Notes: generated by a model not told the origin, from the letters alone. Counted from the stretch's first letter, positions 8,456-19,100 are shown. The stretch: DNA of 64,000 bases from DATFVA01 sp963711455 (GCA_963711455.1 CAVQEH010000002.1:496001-560000); one strand, 5' to 3'. Numbers and translations: made by a program.

Positions 8456-9025
8456 CTACTTCTTTGCCAGCTCCTCCTCTATCGCTCCAGTAATCTCATC
8501 ACTTTCAGGTGTAATTTTACTTCTGAACCTTGCAACAATTTCCCCATCTTTGGAAATAAGAAACTTTTCAAAATTCCATTTGATATCGCCCTGCTCAGTA
8601 TTTGTGTTGCCTGTAAGTTTTGCATAAAGAGGAGAGCGGTTTGTGCCGTTAACTTCAATTTTATCAAAAAGTTTAAATGTTACTCCGTATTTAGATGAGC
8701 AGAAATTCTTTATCTCTTCATTCGTTCCGGGTTCCTGTCCGCCGAACTGGTTGCAGGGAAAAGCAAGAATTTCAAAACCTTTATCCTTATAGGTTTCGTA
8801 TATTTTTTCAAGACCTTCATACTGAGGTGTAAAGCCGCATTCGCTTGCAACATTAACTATTAAAAGAACTTTCCCTTTGTAATCTGACAGATGAACTTCT
8901 TTTCCATTCATATCTTTAACAGTTATATCACTTATATTGTTGTCCATTTTATCTCCTCCGAAGCTGAAAGCAGAAACGGTAAAAACAAAAAATACTGATG
9001 TAAGCACCAAAGCTAATCGTCTCAT
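8456..9025 (-). CDS. Glutathione peroxidase-family thiol peroxidase
   Basis: A 189-residue protein of the GPx/BtuE family, which reduces peroxides at the expense of thioredoxin or glutathione. The catalytic set is visible: Cys63 in NVASECGFT, Gln97 in NQFGGQEPG, and Trp150-Asn151 in KWNFEKF. Cys91 in the FPCNQF motif is the usual resolving cysteine of thioredoxin-dependent members. An N-terminal hydrophobic segment (residues 1-22, ending SAFSFG) looks like a signal peptide, so the enzyme may work in the periplasm, less usual than the cytoplasmic form. A downstream ATG at about 8944 (KMDNN) would give a cytosolic version; the longer start is supported by GAGG about 10 bases upstream. Confidence 0.9.
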   Translation of the reverse strand: MRRLALVLTSVFFVFTVSAFSFGGDKMDNNISDITVKDMNGKEVHLSDYKGKVLLIVNVASECGFTPQYEGLEKIYETYKDKGFEILAFPCNQFGGQEPGTNEEIKNFCSSKYGVTFKLFDKIEVNGTNRSPLYAKLTGNTNTEQGDIKWNFEKFLISKDGEIVARFRSKITPESDEITGAIEEELAKK

Positions 9026-9076
9026 AGTTCTATCCTCATTTAATTATAAACAACTGAAATCATTAATCATTTCAAA

Positions 9077-9379
9077 CTAAGATAAAGATCTTATCAAATC
9101 CCAGATAAGACAGGAAGTTAGAGGAAATATAAGTTTATTCTTCCTGTAATTGAAAATGTATTTGCCTGCCACCTGTCCGCCGAAAAATGCTCCTACAAGT
9201 ATTGGATAAGTAATAAACTGGAATCCAATCCCTGATAACAATCTTAAGGCAATTATAAAAGGAACGGGTAAATGAATAGCAAGTATCCATTGCAGAGAAA
9301 ATTTATTAACGTTTGCCCTCCAGTAACCGAAGGGCAAATTTAAAATAAAAACTGAAACTGCTACAAGAACTAAATTCAT
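9077..9379 (-). CDS. Small membrane protein, unknown function
   Basis: About 100 residues with three predicted helices (roughly 2-18, 33-53 and 55-75), a conserved-looking FGYWRANVNKFSLQW stretch between the first two, and a Gly-rich third helix AFFGGQVAGK. I chose the ATG at 9379; a TTG two codons upstream (9385) is possible. It lies between phosphate acetyltransferase and glutathione peroxidase on the same strand, only 21 bases after the pta stop, and may be co-transcribed with pta. I know of no function. Confidence 0.6.
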   Translation of the reverse strand: MNLVLVAVSVFILNLPFGYWRANVNKFSLQWILAIHLPVPFIIALRLLSGIGFQFITYPILVGAFFGGQVAGKYIFNYRKNKLIFPLTSCLIWDLIRSLS

Positions 9380-9400
9380 AACCAAAAAATTAATTTAAGA

Positions 9401-10378
9401 TTAACTCATCAATGCTGCAATGGCAGAAGTATTCACTATATCATCAACGCTGCAGCCGCGGCTTAAATCGAAGAATGGTTTTTTTAGTCCTTGCACAACA
9501 GGACCGATTGCTTCTGCCTTACCGAGGCGCTGCGCAATCTTGTAACCAATATTTCCGGCATTAAGATCAGGGAAAATTAATACATTTGCTCTTCCCGCAA
9601 CATTACTGCCGGGTGCCTTTTTTCTTCCGATGGAATCTATTATTGCTGCATCGAACTGCAGTTCACCGTCAATGTTTAATTCAGGATGTTTCTTTTTAGC
9701 AATATCGGTCGCCTGTCTTACTTTATCGATGGTTTCATGCTCGGCGCTTCCTTTTGTGGAGAAAGACAGCATTGCTATATAAGGTTCTTCTCCCGTAAGT
9801 TTTTGATGATTGATTGCTGTCGAGATTGCTATATCTGCAAGCTGTTCAACATCCGGAGCAGGAACGACAGCACAGTCTGCAAAGCTGTAAGTTTTTTCCG
9901 GCATTACCATTAGAAAGAAACTTGATACTGTAGAAATTCCTTCAGGCATTCCGATGCATTGAATTCCAGCTCTGAGTACATCGCCTGTCGAAGCAGTAGA
10001 ACCGGCTACGCTTCCGTTAACCATTCCTTCTCTAACCATCATTGCACCGAAGAAGAGATCCTTTTTCATGGTTTCTCTTGCTGCTTCAATTGAAATACCT
10101 TTTTTCTTACGGAGGTTAAAAAAGATATTTGAAAAGTCGCTCAGCTTATCCGATTTTTCAGGATCGATCACTCTAACTCCCGAAATATCGCATCCAAGCT
10201 CTTTGGCTTTCTGCCAGACCTTATCTTCATTTCCGATTGTTATAACTGAAGCTATTTTTCTTTTTTCAAGAATCTCTGCCGCTTTAATAACCCTTTCATC
10301 GTGAGATTCAGGTAACACTATTGTTCTTTTTTTTGAGGAAGATTTATTAATTATATCTTCCATTAATTTGTTGCTCAT
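9401..10378 (-). CDS. pta: Phosphate acetyltransferase
   Basis: A 325-residue short-form (single-domain) phosphotransacetylase that interconverts acetyl-CoA and acetyl phosphate in acetate metabolism. Family segments seen: LPESHDERVIKAAEIL near the start, VAGSTASTGDVLRAGIQ around residue 130, SFSTKGSAEHE near 205, and DAAIIDSIGRKKAPGSNVAG followed by NVLIFPDLNAGNIGYKI near 270. There is no N-terminal DRTGG/BioD-like extension. No acetate kinase gene is adjacent. A TAATTTTG box on the minus strand (10420-10413) could be its -7 promoter element. Confidence 0.93.
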   Translation of the reverse strand: MSNKLMEDIINKSSSKKRTIVLPESHDERVIKAAEILEKRKIASVITIGNEDKVWQKAKELGCDISGVRVIDPEKSDKLSDFSNIFFNLRKKKGISIEAARETMKKDLFFGAMMVREGMVNGSVAGSTASTGDVLRAGIQCIGMPEGISTVSSFFLMVMPEKTYSFADCAVVPAPDVEQLADIAISTAINHQKLTGEEPYIAMLSFSTKGSAEHETIDKVRQATDIAKKKHPELNIDGELQFDAAIIDSIGRKKAPGSNVAGRANVLIFPDLNAGNIGYKIAQRLGKAEAIGPVVQGLKKPFFDLSRGCSVDDIVNTSAIAALMS

Positions 10379-10555
10379 TTAAATTCTCCCGTTTTTCTGA
10401 AAAAACAACCTTCAAAATTACTAAAAATAGGGGAGAGGAAGTAATGGAAGAATGGAATTTTGGAAGTATGAATTTATGCAACAGTGAAATACAGAATTAG
10501 TACCGGTAATTATTAATAATTAAACATTATCATAATATTGCACAACTTTAAATAA

Positions 10556-13057
10556 TTATTTTAACAAAAGAAGTTTTTTCACTGCAGCATAACTTCCTGC
10601 TGTTAATTTATAAATATAAACTCCGCTTGGCAGCTTACCGCCATCAAATTTTACCTCGTATCTTCCTGCGGGTTTCTCTTCATTAACTAAAGTTGCCACT
10701 TCTTCGCCAAGTGTGTTGTAAACTTTTAATTGAACAACCTTCATAAATGAAGTTCCTGCTGTTGGAATTGAGTATTTAATTGTTGTTACAGGATTGAACG
10801 GATTAGGGTAGTTCTGAGCAAGGTTATAACTAAAAAGATTTTCTTCGATTTGTTCTACAGCAACTATATTTATTGTTTTAAAGTAACGAATAGATGACCA
10901 TATACTCCATCCAAATTGATTAGAGCAACGGACTTTCCAGTAATAACGTGTATTCTCCTGAAGAGAATAAACTACACAGGTAGTATCAGGCGTGATGAAA
11001 TCAAAAATCACATCACTTGAATCAAAACCACTGTGTAATGAAACCATAGCCTGATACAAATTGGCTGAAGAAGAAGAATGCCATTTTAATTCGGGAGTTA
11101 AAGACATATTCCCTGCTCCGTTTCCGGGATAAGCAAGGTCAACTCTTCCTGGTACAAAGATGCTGTTTGCATTTCTGTAGACACATCCGCCATAAGGTCC
11201 AACAAAAATATTTCCGCTGTTATCACAAGTCAGGTTTTGTATTGAACTTCCGATCATTCCGGAACTTATATTTGTCCAGTGTTGTCCATAATCCAATGAT
11301 TGAAATATGCCTCCCCACCTGTCTCCGGCATAAACATGATTTAACGAATCGGTAGTGATCGAAGTGATTCCATAACCAGGTAAACTAAGAGGTATCCAGT
11401 TATCGCCATAATCGGTAGAAAGTACAGCTTCACCCAAATCAAACCCCGCATATATATAATCGTTATTTGAAATGGCGAGAACAATTTTATAAGAGAGGTC
11501 AGGATATGTATAGATAGTCTGCCAGGATACTCCAAAATCAATGGAACGGAATATTTTAATTGATGAGGATGCGAAAAAATAACCGTTGGAATTTGTTGCG
11601 ACATCCTGTGGAAATCCGTCAATACCATTGTTGGCAGGATACCAGTTGTTCCCCTCATCTGTCGATATCATTATTCCCATATAGTCTGCCGCAGCCAATA
11701 AATATTCCTTATCAGAATTTGGATCATAATAACTGGAAAAGGAATTTACATAGACCTGTGCCGATTCATGCCAGGTATTGCCCTCATCTGTAGATTTAAA
11801 TATCTTACCGGTGGGGGAACCTGCATCAACTATTTTATCTTTTGTTTTAGGGAAGACTTGTCCTGAATTAAATTCATTATTTTTTGATTTAAAAGAATAA
11901 TCCCAGCTTGAGAAGAGGAGGTTGTTTTCCCTGGTCTTTAGAAAGGCTGTCACCGGCATATATGTATAAGTGGAATCCGTTCTAAACCACGAATCCCCAT
12001 TGTCAGGGCTTCTATAAATCATGCCCTCCTGGGAACCTGCAAATAAATACTGATTATATTTGAAGAGTGCGGTTGCATGTACACTTTTTATTCCTGAATT
12101 AATGGGCTGCCAGCATTGACCTTGTGTAAAGCTAATGAACAATCCATCTCCATACGTTCCGATAATAACTGAATTTTCCGGGTAAGAAACCATACAAGTG
12201 ATATGGAGATTGTTTAATCCATTACTCCGGCTATACCAGTTTTTCCCTTCATTAGTTGAAATATAAAAGCCATTATTTGATGTACCCACAAATATTTCAT
12301 TATTAATTCCTTTTGAAAGTGAAGATACGTTAGCCGGACTCCCATCTAAAAAATCCCAGGAAGTACAATTGTCCTGTGATTCATATATTCCTGCATCAGT
12401 GCCGGAGTAGTATGTAGAATCATTCAACTGTAATATTGTATTAACCTCAAAGTTTAATCCATTATCTACGTGATTCCAGGTTGTACCATAATCCGATGAT
12501 CTGAATAAACTGCCATAATTGATACCTGCAAAAATGTTATCGCTGCTGTCCACAAACAGAGAATGAACAGGATCTGTTAGTGAACTTAGTGTCCAGGATG
12601 CGCCGCTGTTTGTTGATATATAAACTCCATAGTTGTTAGCTAAAACGACGAAGTTATTTTGGCAAACCCCCAGGATGCTATGAGAGTAAACATCCAACCC
12701 GCCTGAAATTGAAGTCCAGACAGAACCCCCGTTAGTTGATTTGTAAACTCCGCCGTAGTATGTCCATATAAAAATTGTACCCGAAGTATCAAATACAATA
12801 GACTCTACATTTTTATTTGAGGGGATAATAAGCGACTGCCAACTAACACCAATATCTTCAGACTTGTAAAGACAATTTCCCATATGACTGTATCCATAGT
12901 TACCGGCGTTAAATCCGGGAAAAATATTATTCTGCTTATCTACAGCAATACATTGAACCCATCCTCCTTCAGGACCTGAGGTTGGTTCCCAGAAATCCTG
13001 ACTATAAGCAATTACACTTAAAAATGTGATAATAAAAGAGATAAGAAGTATTTTCAT
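10556..13057 (-). CDS. T9SS-exported Asp-box (BNR/Ycf48-like) repeat protein
   Basis: An 833-residue secreted protein. I chose ATG at 13057, which has GGGGAT five bases upstream; a GTG at 13069 is the other option. Signal peptide about 1-20 (ends AYSQ). About 13 Asp-box repeats of the form S-x-D-x-G-x-x-W run from residue 45 to 650 and predict one or two beta propellers of the sortilin/Ycf48 type. A fibronectin-like domain follows (about 665-740). The last 80 residues form a type A sorting domain with NYPNPFNP, VYNTLGEEVATL, SGVYIYKL and terminal KKLLLLK, the signal for type IX secretion to the cell surface. No catalytic residues are obvious; similar proteins are usually surface proteins of unknown ligand. 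Confidence 0.85.
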   Translation of the reverse strand: MKILLISFIITFLSVIAYSQDFWEPTSGPEGGWVQCIAVDKQNNIFPGFNAGNYGYSHMGNCLYKSEDIGVSWQSLIIPSNKNVESIVFDTSGTIFIWTYYGGVYKSTNGGSVWTSISGGLDVYSHSILGVCQNNFVVLANNYGVYISTNSGASWTLSSLTDPVHSLFVDSSDNIFAGINYGSLFRSSDYGTTWNHVDNGLNFEVNTILQLNDSTYYSGTDAGIYESQDNCTSWDFLDGSPANVSSLSKGINNEIFVGTSNNGFYISTNEGKNWYSRSNGLNNLHITCMVSYPENSVIIGTYGDGLFISFTQGQCWQPINSGIKSVHATALFKYNQYLFAGSQEGMIYRSPDNGDSWFRTDSTYTYMPVTAFLKTRENNLLFSSWDYSFKSKNNEFNSGQVFPKTKDKIVDAGSPTGKIFKSTDEGNTWHESAQVYVNSFSSYYDPNSDKEYLLAAADYMGIMISTDEGNNWYPANNGIDGFPQDVATNSNGYFFASSSIKIFRSIDFGVSWQTIYTYPDLSYKIVLAISNNDYIYAGFDLGEAVLSTDYGDNWIPLSLPGYGITSITTDSLNHVYAGDRWGGIFQSLDYGQHWTNISSGMIGSSIQNLTCDNSGNIFVGPYGGCVYRNANSIFVPGRVDLAYPGNGAGNMSLTPELKWHSSSSANLYQAMVSLHSGFDSSDVIFDFITPDTTCVVYSLQENTRYYWKVRCSNQFGWSIWSSIRYFKTINIVAVEQIEENLFSYNLAQNYPNPFNPVTTIKYSIPTAGTSFMKVVQLKVYNTLGEEVATLVNEEKPAGRYEVKFDGGKLPSGVYIYKLTAGSYAAVKKLLLLK

Positions 13058-13069
13058 TTTTATCCCCAC

Positions 13070-13515
13070 ACAAAGATTTTACTAAAATAATTTTCTGAAT
13101 AAATTATAATCAGAAGTAAAATTTAATAATAAAAATACCGGTAGCTAAAGAATACTTAGAAGAAGATTCATCCTCACACATCTCCCCCGGTAATCAAATA
13201 TTTATAAATTAAAATACCAAAATTGAAAAAGAGAGGCAAGCAAAAAACTGGTTATTTGGAAAACCTACATTGAACCATAAATAAGGTAACCGAAAAAGAT
13301 TTATAAAAAGGTCGTTGGGACATAACCAGCATACCGGCAGGCAGGTATATGTAACCAGGAATTTGGGTGATTATCGATGTTATTCCTTTGACTTCTTAAC
13401 TATTATTTTTATTATAACAGATTATTATTAAATAAAAGTTATAATAGTGTCAGACGGTCTGAATAACGTTGATTTTTCTTGAAAAAAAGGATACATTCAC
13501 ACTCTTAATTTTGTC
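13070..13515. other. Divergent intergenic region
   Basis: AT-rich, no gene seen. It contains a small GC-rich imperfect palindrome (ATACC...GGTAT, 13331-13348) and a possible promoter for the yggS operon at 13388-13415. Confidence 0.4.
13388..13415 (+). promoter_or_regulatory. Possible promoter of yggS operon
   Basis: TTGACT (13388-13393), 16-base spacer, TATTAT (13410-13415). Sigma-70-like; leader of about 90 bases to the yggS ATG. Confidence 0.35.
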
Positions 13516-14217
13516 ATGATTGTTGAAAACATAAAATTACTGCAGGAACGGATTGAAAAAAAATGTTCAGAGGTAAACAGAGACAGCAGCGAAATAAAAT
13601 TGATAGCTGTTTCAAAGACCTTTGGCATTGGTGATATACAAAAAGTGTTTGATGAAGGGCTCAGGGATTTCGGTGAAAACAAAGCCCAGGAACTATCGGC
13701 TAAGTTTGAACAAATTGGTGATAAAATAACCTGGCATTTCATCGGTCACCTGCAGCGGAATAAAATCAGGTTTGTTGTCCCGGCTGCAAGTTATATTCAT
13801 TCGGTAGATTCTCTTCAGCTTGCTTCTGAAATAAACAAGTACGCTGCGAAGTGCAATAAGATTCAAAAGATTCTTCTCCAGGTGAAAACTTCTTACGAGG
13901 AATCGAAATCTGGTATTGAAAATAAAAGTGAACTTTCAGACCTTGCACGATACTGTAATGAATTTTCAAATGTTCAGTCTGTAGGGCTGATGACGATTGC
14001 ACCTTTTACTGATGACAAAGATATTATAAGGCAAAGTTTCAGGCAATTATGTAAATTGAGAGATGATTTAAATGCAGATGGATTTAACCTGGAAGAGCTC
14101 TCAATGGGTATGACATCAGATTTTGAAATAGCTATTGAAGAGGGTGCAACAATGCTGAGAATAGGCTCGGCAATTTTTGGCAAAAGAGATTATTCAAAAG
14201 GTTGGAAGGAATCATGA
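13516..14217 (+). CDS. yggS: YggS/PLPBP-family pyridoxal phosphate homeostasis protein
   Basis: A 233-residue single-domain protein with an alanine-racemase-like barrel. PLP-binding Lys34 is in AVSKT, followed by FGENKAQEL; WHFIGHLQRNK, the family hallmark, lies near residue 75, and LSMGMTSDFEIAIEEGATMLRIGSAIFG closes the phosphate-binding part. It binds PLP but has no catalytic activity and maintains PLP and amino-acid balance. As in many bacteria it stands next to a divIVA-type division gene; the next gene starts inside its stop codon (ATGA overlap), so the pair is translationally coupled. Confidence 0.93.
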   Translation: MIVENIKLLQERIEKKCSEVNRDSSEIKLIAVSKTFGIGDIQKVFDEGLRDFGENKAQELSAKFEQIGDKITWHFIGHLQRNKIRFVVPAASYIHSVDSLQLASEINKYAAKCNKIQKILLQVKTSYEESKSGIENKSELSDLARYCNEFSNVQSVGLMTIAPFTDDKDIIRQSFRQLCKLRDDLNADGFNLEELSMGMTSDFEIAIEEGATMLRIGSAIFGKRDYSKGWKES

Positions 14218-14750
14218 AAGTTTCCCCGATCAATATTAAAAAGCAGGAGTTCAATAAATCCTTCAGGGGTTATGACCCTGAAGAAGTGCAGGCTTTCCTG
14301 GATAAACTCGCTGATCAATTCGATGAGCTTCAGAAAGAGAACGATACAATTAAAGAAGAACTTGAAACTGCTAATTCTCATCTTGCTGAATTCAGAAGGA
14401 TAGAGAAAAACCTGCAGGATACTCTGCTTAAAGCACAGGAATCTTCTTCGAAAGCAATTGAGTCTGTAAAAAAACAGACAAACCTGATGACAAAGGAAGC
14501 TGAAATCAAAGCTAATCAGATCCTCGAAAAAGCACGTGAGAATGCAAATGAAATAAGAGATGCCGTTATTAAACTTAGGGAAGAACGGGATCTGATTATC
14601 TCAAAATTGAAAGTGATGATTGAATCGCAGGCTCATTTATTTGAGCTGAAAGTAAAAGACGCGGGAGAAGAAAGTCCCTTAATGAAAAAACCGGAACAAG
14701 CCAGGAAAGTCGATATTGATGTCGACGATATCGTAAACAAAATACTTTGA
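14214..14750 (+). CDS. DivIVA-domain coiled-coil protein
   Basis: A 178-residue protein whose ATG overlaps the yggS stop (ATGA), with AAGGAAT just upstream; an earlier in-frame start at 14202 lies inside yggS and is less likely. The first 40 residues match the DivIVA N-terminal membrane-targeting domain (VSPINIKKQEFNKSFRGYDP then EEVQAFL). A long coiled coil covers about 35-150, and the tail ends in DVDVDDIVNKIL-like acidic sequence. DivIVA/GpsB-type proteins sense membrane curvature and organise division or growth sites. Its place between yggS and an unknown membrane coiled-coil protein agrees with an envelope or division role. Confidence 0.85.
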   Translation: MKVSPINIKKQEFNKSFRGYDPEEVQAFLDKLADQFDELQKENDTIKEELETANSHLAEFRRIEKNLQDTLLKAQESSSKAIESVKKQTNLMTKEAEIKANQILEKARENANEIRDAVIKLREERDLIISKLKVMIESQAHLFELKVKDAGEESPLMKKPEQARKVDIDVDDIVNKIL

Positions 14751-14751
14751 A

Positions 14752-15573
14752 ATGAGTGAACTGATAAATAAAATAAATGAAACACTTGAAGTAATCAGGA
14801 AGGTAACAAATGAGAATTACCCTGTGGGGATAATTCTCGGTACCGGACTCGGCGGGTTGGTGAAAGAAATTAAAATTGCCCACGAAATTAATTATTCTGA
14901 ACTGCCTCACTTCCCTTTATCAACCGTTGAATCTCACGAGGGAAAATTAATTTTTGGAAAGATTAACGGGAAAAATGTTGTTGCCATGCAGGGACGCTTT
15001 CATTATTACGAAGGCTACACAATGCAGCAGATTACTTACCCGGTAAGAGTAATGAAGTTTTTAGGAGTTGCGACTCTGCTCGTTTCGAATGCCTGTGGTG
15101 GAATGAACTCTCAGTACCGGCGCGGTGATATTATGCTTATGACAGATCATATAAATTTACTCGGTGATAATCCGTTGATAGGAAAAAATGAAGATGAACT
15201 TGGTCCGCGTTTTCCGGATATGAGTGAACCATATAATAATGAGCTTATTTCTTTAGCTGAATCAATTGCGGTTGAGAATAAAATTAAAGTTCAGAAAGGT
15301 GTTTATATCGCTGTTCCCGGTCCTAATCTGGAGACCCGTGCAGAATATAGATTTCTGCGGGCAACAGGCGCAGATGTTGTCGGAATGTCTACGATTCCTG
15401 AAAACATAGTTGCCAACCATATGGGAATGAAAGTTTTGGGAATCAGCATAATAACAGATGAATGTTTTCCCGATTCACTTAAGCCCGTGAATGTAGAAGA
15501 AATTATTGCTGCGGCAATGAAAGCCGAACCTAAAATGACCTTAATAATGAAAGAGGTTATAAAAAAACTGTAA
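14752..15573 (+). CDS. Purine-nucleoside phosphorylase (trimeric PNP class)
   Basis: A 273-residue enzyme that cleaves purine nucleosides with phosphate to free base and ribose-1-phosphate in salvage. Motifs of the PNP/MTAP family: GIILGTGLGGL (phosphate site) near residue 25, SHEGKLIFG, MQGRFHYYEGY around 85, SNACGGMN around 118, GPNLETRAEYRFLRATGADVVGMST (purine site) around 190, and the ITDE segment near 230. Length and motifs fit the homotrimeric (PunA-type) class. It starts two bases after the DivIVA stop and its own stop overlaps the next start, so it is inside the operon. Confidence 0.92.
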   Translation: MSELINKINETLEVIRKVTNENYPVGIILGTGLGGLVKEIKIAHEINYSELPHFPLSTVESHEGKLIFGKINGKNVVAMQGRFHYYEGYTMQQITYPVRVMKFLGVATLLVSNACGGMNSQYRRGDIMLMTDHINLLGDNPLIGKNEDELGPRFPDMSEPYNNELISLAESIAVENKIKVQKGVYIAVPGPNLETRAEYRFLRATGADVVGMSTIPENIVANHMGMKVLGISIITDECFPDSLKPVNVEEIIAAAMKAEPKMTLIMKEVIKKL

Positions 15574-16184
15574 TGGAAAAAAGACCAATGCATCAATATG
15601 TAACACCGGTTTTACTTGGTGTGCTTATGTTCGCATCAAACTTTATTAATACAAGCATATTCCGGTTTGGCGGGAATGATTTTGCCGTCTGGTTTGTTAT
15701 ATCACTATTGTGTTTTGCCTGCGGCTATTATTTAAATAAAAACTTCGGCTGGCATTTTGGCGGTAAGGTGGTTTTTTCAATTATTATTGCAGCTACAGTT
15801 TTAAGTATACTTGTTATAACTTTTTTCAGGGAATATTTTTCTGCAAATGAGCTTTTAACCGAAAACCTTATTCTCTACAGCCTGAGAAATATTACTCTCG
15901 GTGCAATGGCGATGTTCGGCATGGCAATAGATGAGGTGCTTCACCGCGAAAGGGAAGCAAATGTTTTGGAGCAAAAATTAAAAATCTATGAGGGACAGTT
16001 GCAGGATGCCCGGAAAGATGCAGAACTGGCATTGAAGGAAGCCAGGATTAAAGCAGAAAAAATAATTAACGATGCAGAAGCTTCTGCAAAAAATACCATC
16101 CTCAGAAAAGAGAGGATTGAAAGAGAACTGAAAGAATTTATTCAGACTGAAAGAGAACTGATAAAAAGATACGAGGAATCCTGA
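15573..16184 (+). CDS. Membrane protein with C-terminal coiled coil, unknown function
   Basis: A 203-residue protein; its ATG overlaps the PNP stop (TAATG). Four predicted membrane helices lie in residues 10-125, followed by a charged coiled coil from about 128 to the end, rich in Lys/Glu/Ala (ALKEARIKAEKIINDAEAS) and resembling the stalk of ATP synthase subunit b or DivIVA tails. I do not recognise the family. The position next to a DivIVA-domain gene and the helix-plus-coil build suggest a membrane scaffold acting with DivIVA, but this is inference only. Confidence 0.65.
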   Translation: MEKRPMHQYVTPVLLGVLMFASNFINTSIFRFGGNDFAVWFVISLLCFACGYYLNKNFGWHFGGKVVFSIIIAATVLSILVITFFREYFSANELLTENLILYSLRNITLGAMAMFGMAIDEVLHREREANVLEQKLKIYEGQLQDARKDAELALKEARIKAEKIINDAEASAKNTILRKERIERELKEFIQTERELIKRYEES

Positions 16185-16191
16185 AAAGAAA

Positions 16192-19100
16192 ATGTTTAAA
16201 CAATATCCCGATAAAATAAATTATCTTGAAATTGAAGAGCGTATACTTGAGTTCTGGGATAAAAATAAAATTTTTGAAAAAAGTATCTCATCGAGAGATA
16301 GATCAAAATCATTTACATTTTACGAAGGACCTCCTACAGCAAACGGGAAACCCGGAATTCATCACGTTATATCACGTACATTAAAAGACCTGGTCTGCCG
16401 GTATAAAACTCTGCAGGGATATCGTGTGGAAAGAAAAGGCGGCTGGGATACTCATGGTTTGCCGGTTGAAATTGAAGTCGAAAAGAAGCTTGGTATAAAA
16501 CATAAAAGTGAAGTAATAGATTACGGTATTGAAAAATATAACCAGGCTTGCAGGGAATCTGTTTTTACTTATCTCGATCTCTGGGAAAAAATGACACGGA
16601 GAATGGGATACTGGATTGACCTTTCTTCAGCATATATTACTTTGAAGAATGACTATATCGAATCTGTCTGGTGGGCATTAAAAACTTTATTCGATAAAGG
16701 ACTTATATATAAAGATTATAAGATTGTTCCCCAGGATCCGAAATCGGAAACAGTTCTTTCATCTCACGAACTTGCGCTGGGCTACAGGGAAACAAAAGAT
16801 CCTTCAGTTTATGTCCTTTTCAAAATAAAAAATTCAGATGATTACTTTCTTGTGTGGACAACAACTCCCTGGACATTAATTTCTAATGTTGCTCTGGCTG
16901 TTGGTTCAGATATCGATTATGTTAAAATAAAACATAAAGAAAAGAACATAATCCTTGCTAAAGAAAGATTAAGTGTTATTGATGGTGAGTATGAAATAAT
17001 TCAAGTGTTCAAAGGAAGTAAGCTCGAGAAAACTGAATATGAACAGCTTCTGCCTTACATCAAAACAGACAAAAAAGCTTTCTATGTAGTTACAGGTGAT
17101 TTTGTAAGCACCGAAGATGGTTCGGGAATAGTTCATATTGCTCCTGCTTTTGGTGCGGACGATTATGAGGTGTCTAAAAAATATGATCTGCCGATGGTTC
17201 AGCCTGTTACACGCGGTGGTTTATTTACAGATGAGATTACTGATTTCAAAGGTGAATTTGTAAAAGATGCCGATGCCGGGATTATCAGGAAATTAAGAGA
17301 GGAAGGCAAGCTATACAGGAAGGAAACTATTGTTCATTCATATCCTTTTAGCTGGCGGCATGAGAATGTTCCTGTAATTTATTATGCAAGAGAGTCATGG
17401 TTTATAAGAACCACTTCGCTTGCAGACAGAATGGTTGAGCTTAACAAGACTATCAACTGGCAGCCTCCTGAAGTTGGTTCAGGAAGATTCGGTAACTGGC
17501 TTGAAGAAAATAAAGATTGGGCTCTTTCACGCGATCGGTTCTGGGCTACGCCTCTTCCAATCTGGGTTAGTGATGGCGATATGCTTGCTGTCGGAAGTAT
17601 AGAAGAATTGAAAAAAGGTTTTATCGAAGAAGACGGCAAAAGAATTCCTGTAAGTGAAATTGATAATATCGATCTTCATAAACCCTTCGTTGATAAAATA
17701 CTTTTTGAAAAAGATGGAAAGATTTATAAACGCACCCCGGAATTAATAGATGTCTGGTTCGATTCCGGTTCAATGCCGTTTGCACAGTATCATTATCCGT
17801 TTGAAAATAAAGAGCTGTTTGAGAAGAGTAATTTTCCTGCCGATTTTATTTGTGAAGGAATCGATCAAACGAGGGGCTGGTTCTATACTTTACACGCTAT
17901 AGCAACAATGCTGTTTGATAATGTTGCCTATAAAAATGTAATTGTAAATGAGCTGATTCTTGATAAGAACGGATTGAAAATGTCCAAATCAAAAGGTAAC
18001 TCTGTTGATCCTTTTGATTTGTTTGATAAATATGGTGCTGATGCAACACGCTGGTATTTAGTTACAAACAGTCCGCCGTGGAGACCAACATTATTCGATG
18101 AAGATAGTCTGGCTGAAGTTCAGAGAAAGTTCTTCGGTACCTTAATGAACACTTATGCTTTCTTTGCTCTTTATGCTAATATTGATAAATTCACTTTCAA
18201 CGAAGAAAGTGTCCCATACGATGAACGATCCGAAATAGACAGATGGATAATTTCAATGCTCGGATCACTTGTAGCTGAATACAGAACTTATATGGATGAA
18301 TATGATGTAACAAAAGCTGCTCGGGCAGTAGCATCATTTACAATCGATCAGCTTTCCAACTGGTATGTCAGAAGATCAAGAAGAAGATTCTGGAAATCAG
18401 AAATGAATAAAAATAAGCTTTCTGCTTATGAGACCTTATATGAATGCCTGATCACTGTTTCAAAATTGACTTCTCCTTTTGCTCCTTTTGTTTCTGAAGA
18501 GATTTATACAAGCCTTAATTCTATTACAAAGAAAGAAAAATTTGAATCAGTACATTTATCATTTTTCCCCGGGGTTACCTACAGGAAAAAAGATCTAGAA
18601 GATAAAATGGATATTGCTCAGAGGGTTGTTTATCTTACGAGAGCGATGAGAGCAAAAAGTAACTTAAAAGTAAGACAGCCTTTAAGAAAAATTATGGTAG
18701 TGGTTGATGATACAAAACGGTCTGCTCTTGAAGAAATGAAGGATGTAATCCTTGAAGAAGTAAATATAAAAGATTTGATCATATTGAAAGATGATTCTGA
18801 TATAGTAAATAAATCTGCCAAACCCAACTTCAAATCTATTGGTCCAAAATTTGGAAAGAATGTAAATAAAATTGCTGGTATGATAAAAGAACTCAATAAT
18901 GAGCAGATTGCTGAATTAGAAAGAGGTGAAGAAGTAAAATTTGAAATAAATGAGGAAACTATTTCTCTTAAGAAAGAAGATGTTGAAATTATCAGCACTG
19001 AAATCAAAGGCTGGCTTGTTGAAAGCGAAGAAGGTGTAACGGTTGCTATTGATACTGAACTTGATAATAACCTGATCTCAGAAGGTCTTGCACGTGAGTT

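Noticed and set aside
13331..13348. GC-rich palindrome ATACCGGCAGGCAGGTAT as a REP-type element
   Set aside because: I saw no second copy of the element in the window and the stem is only five bases per arm.
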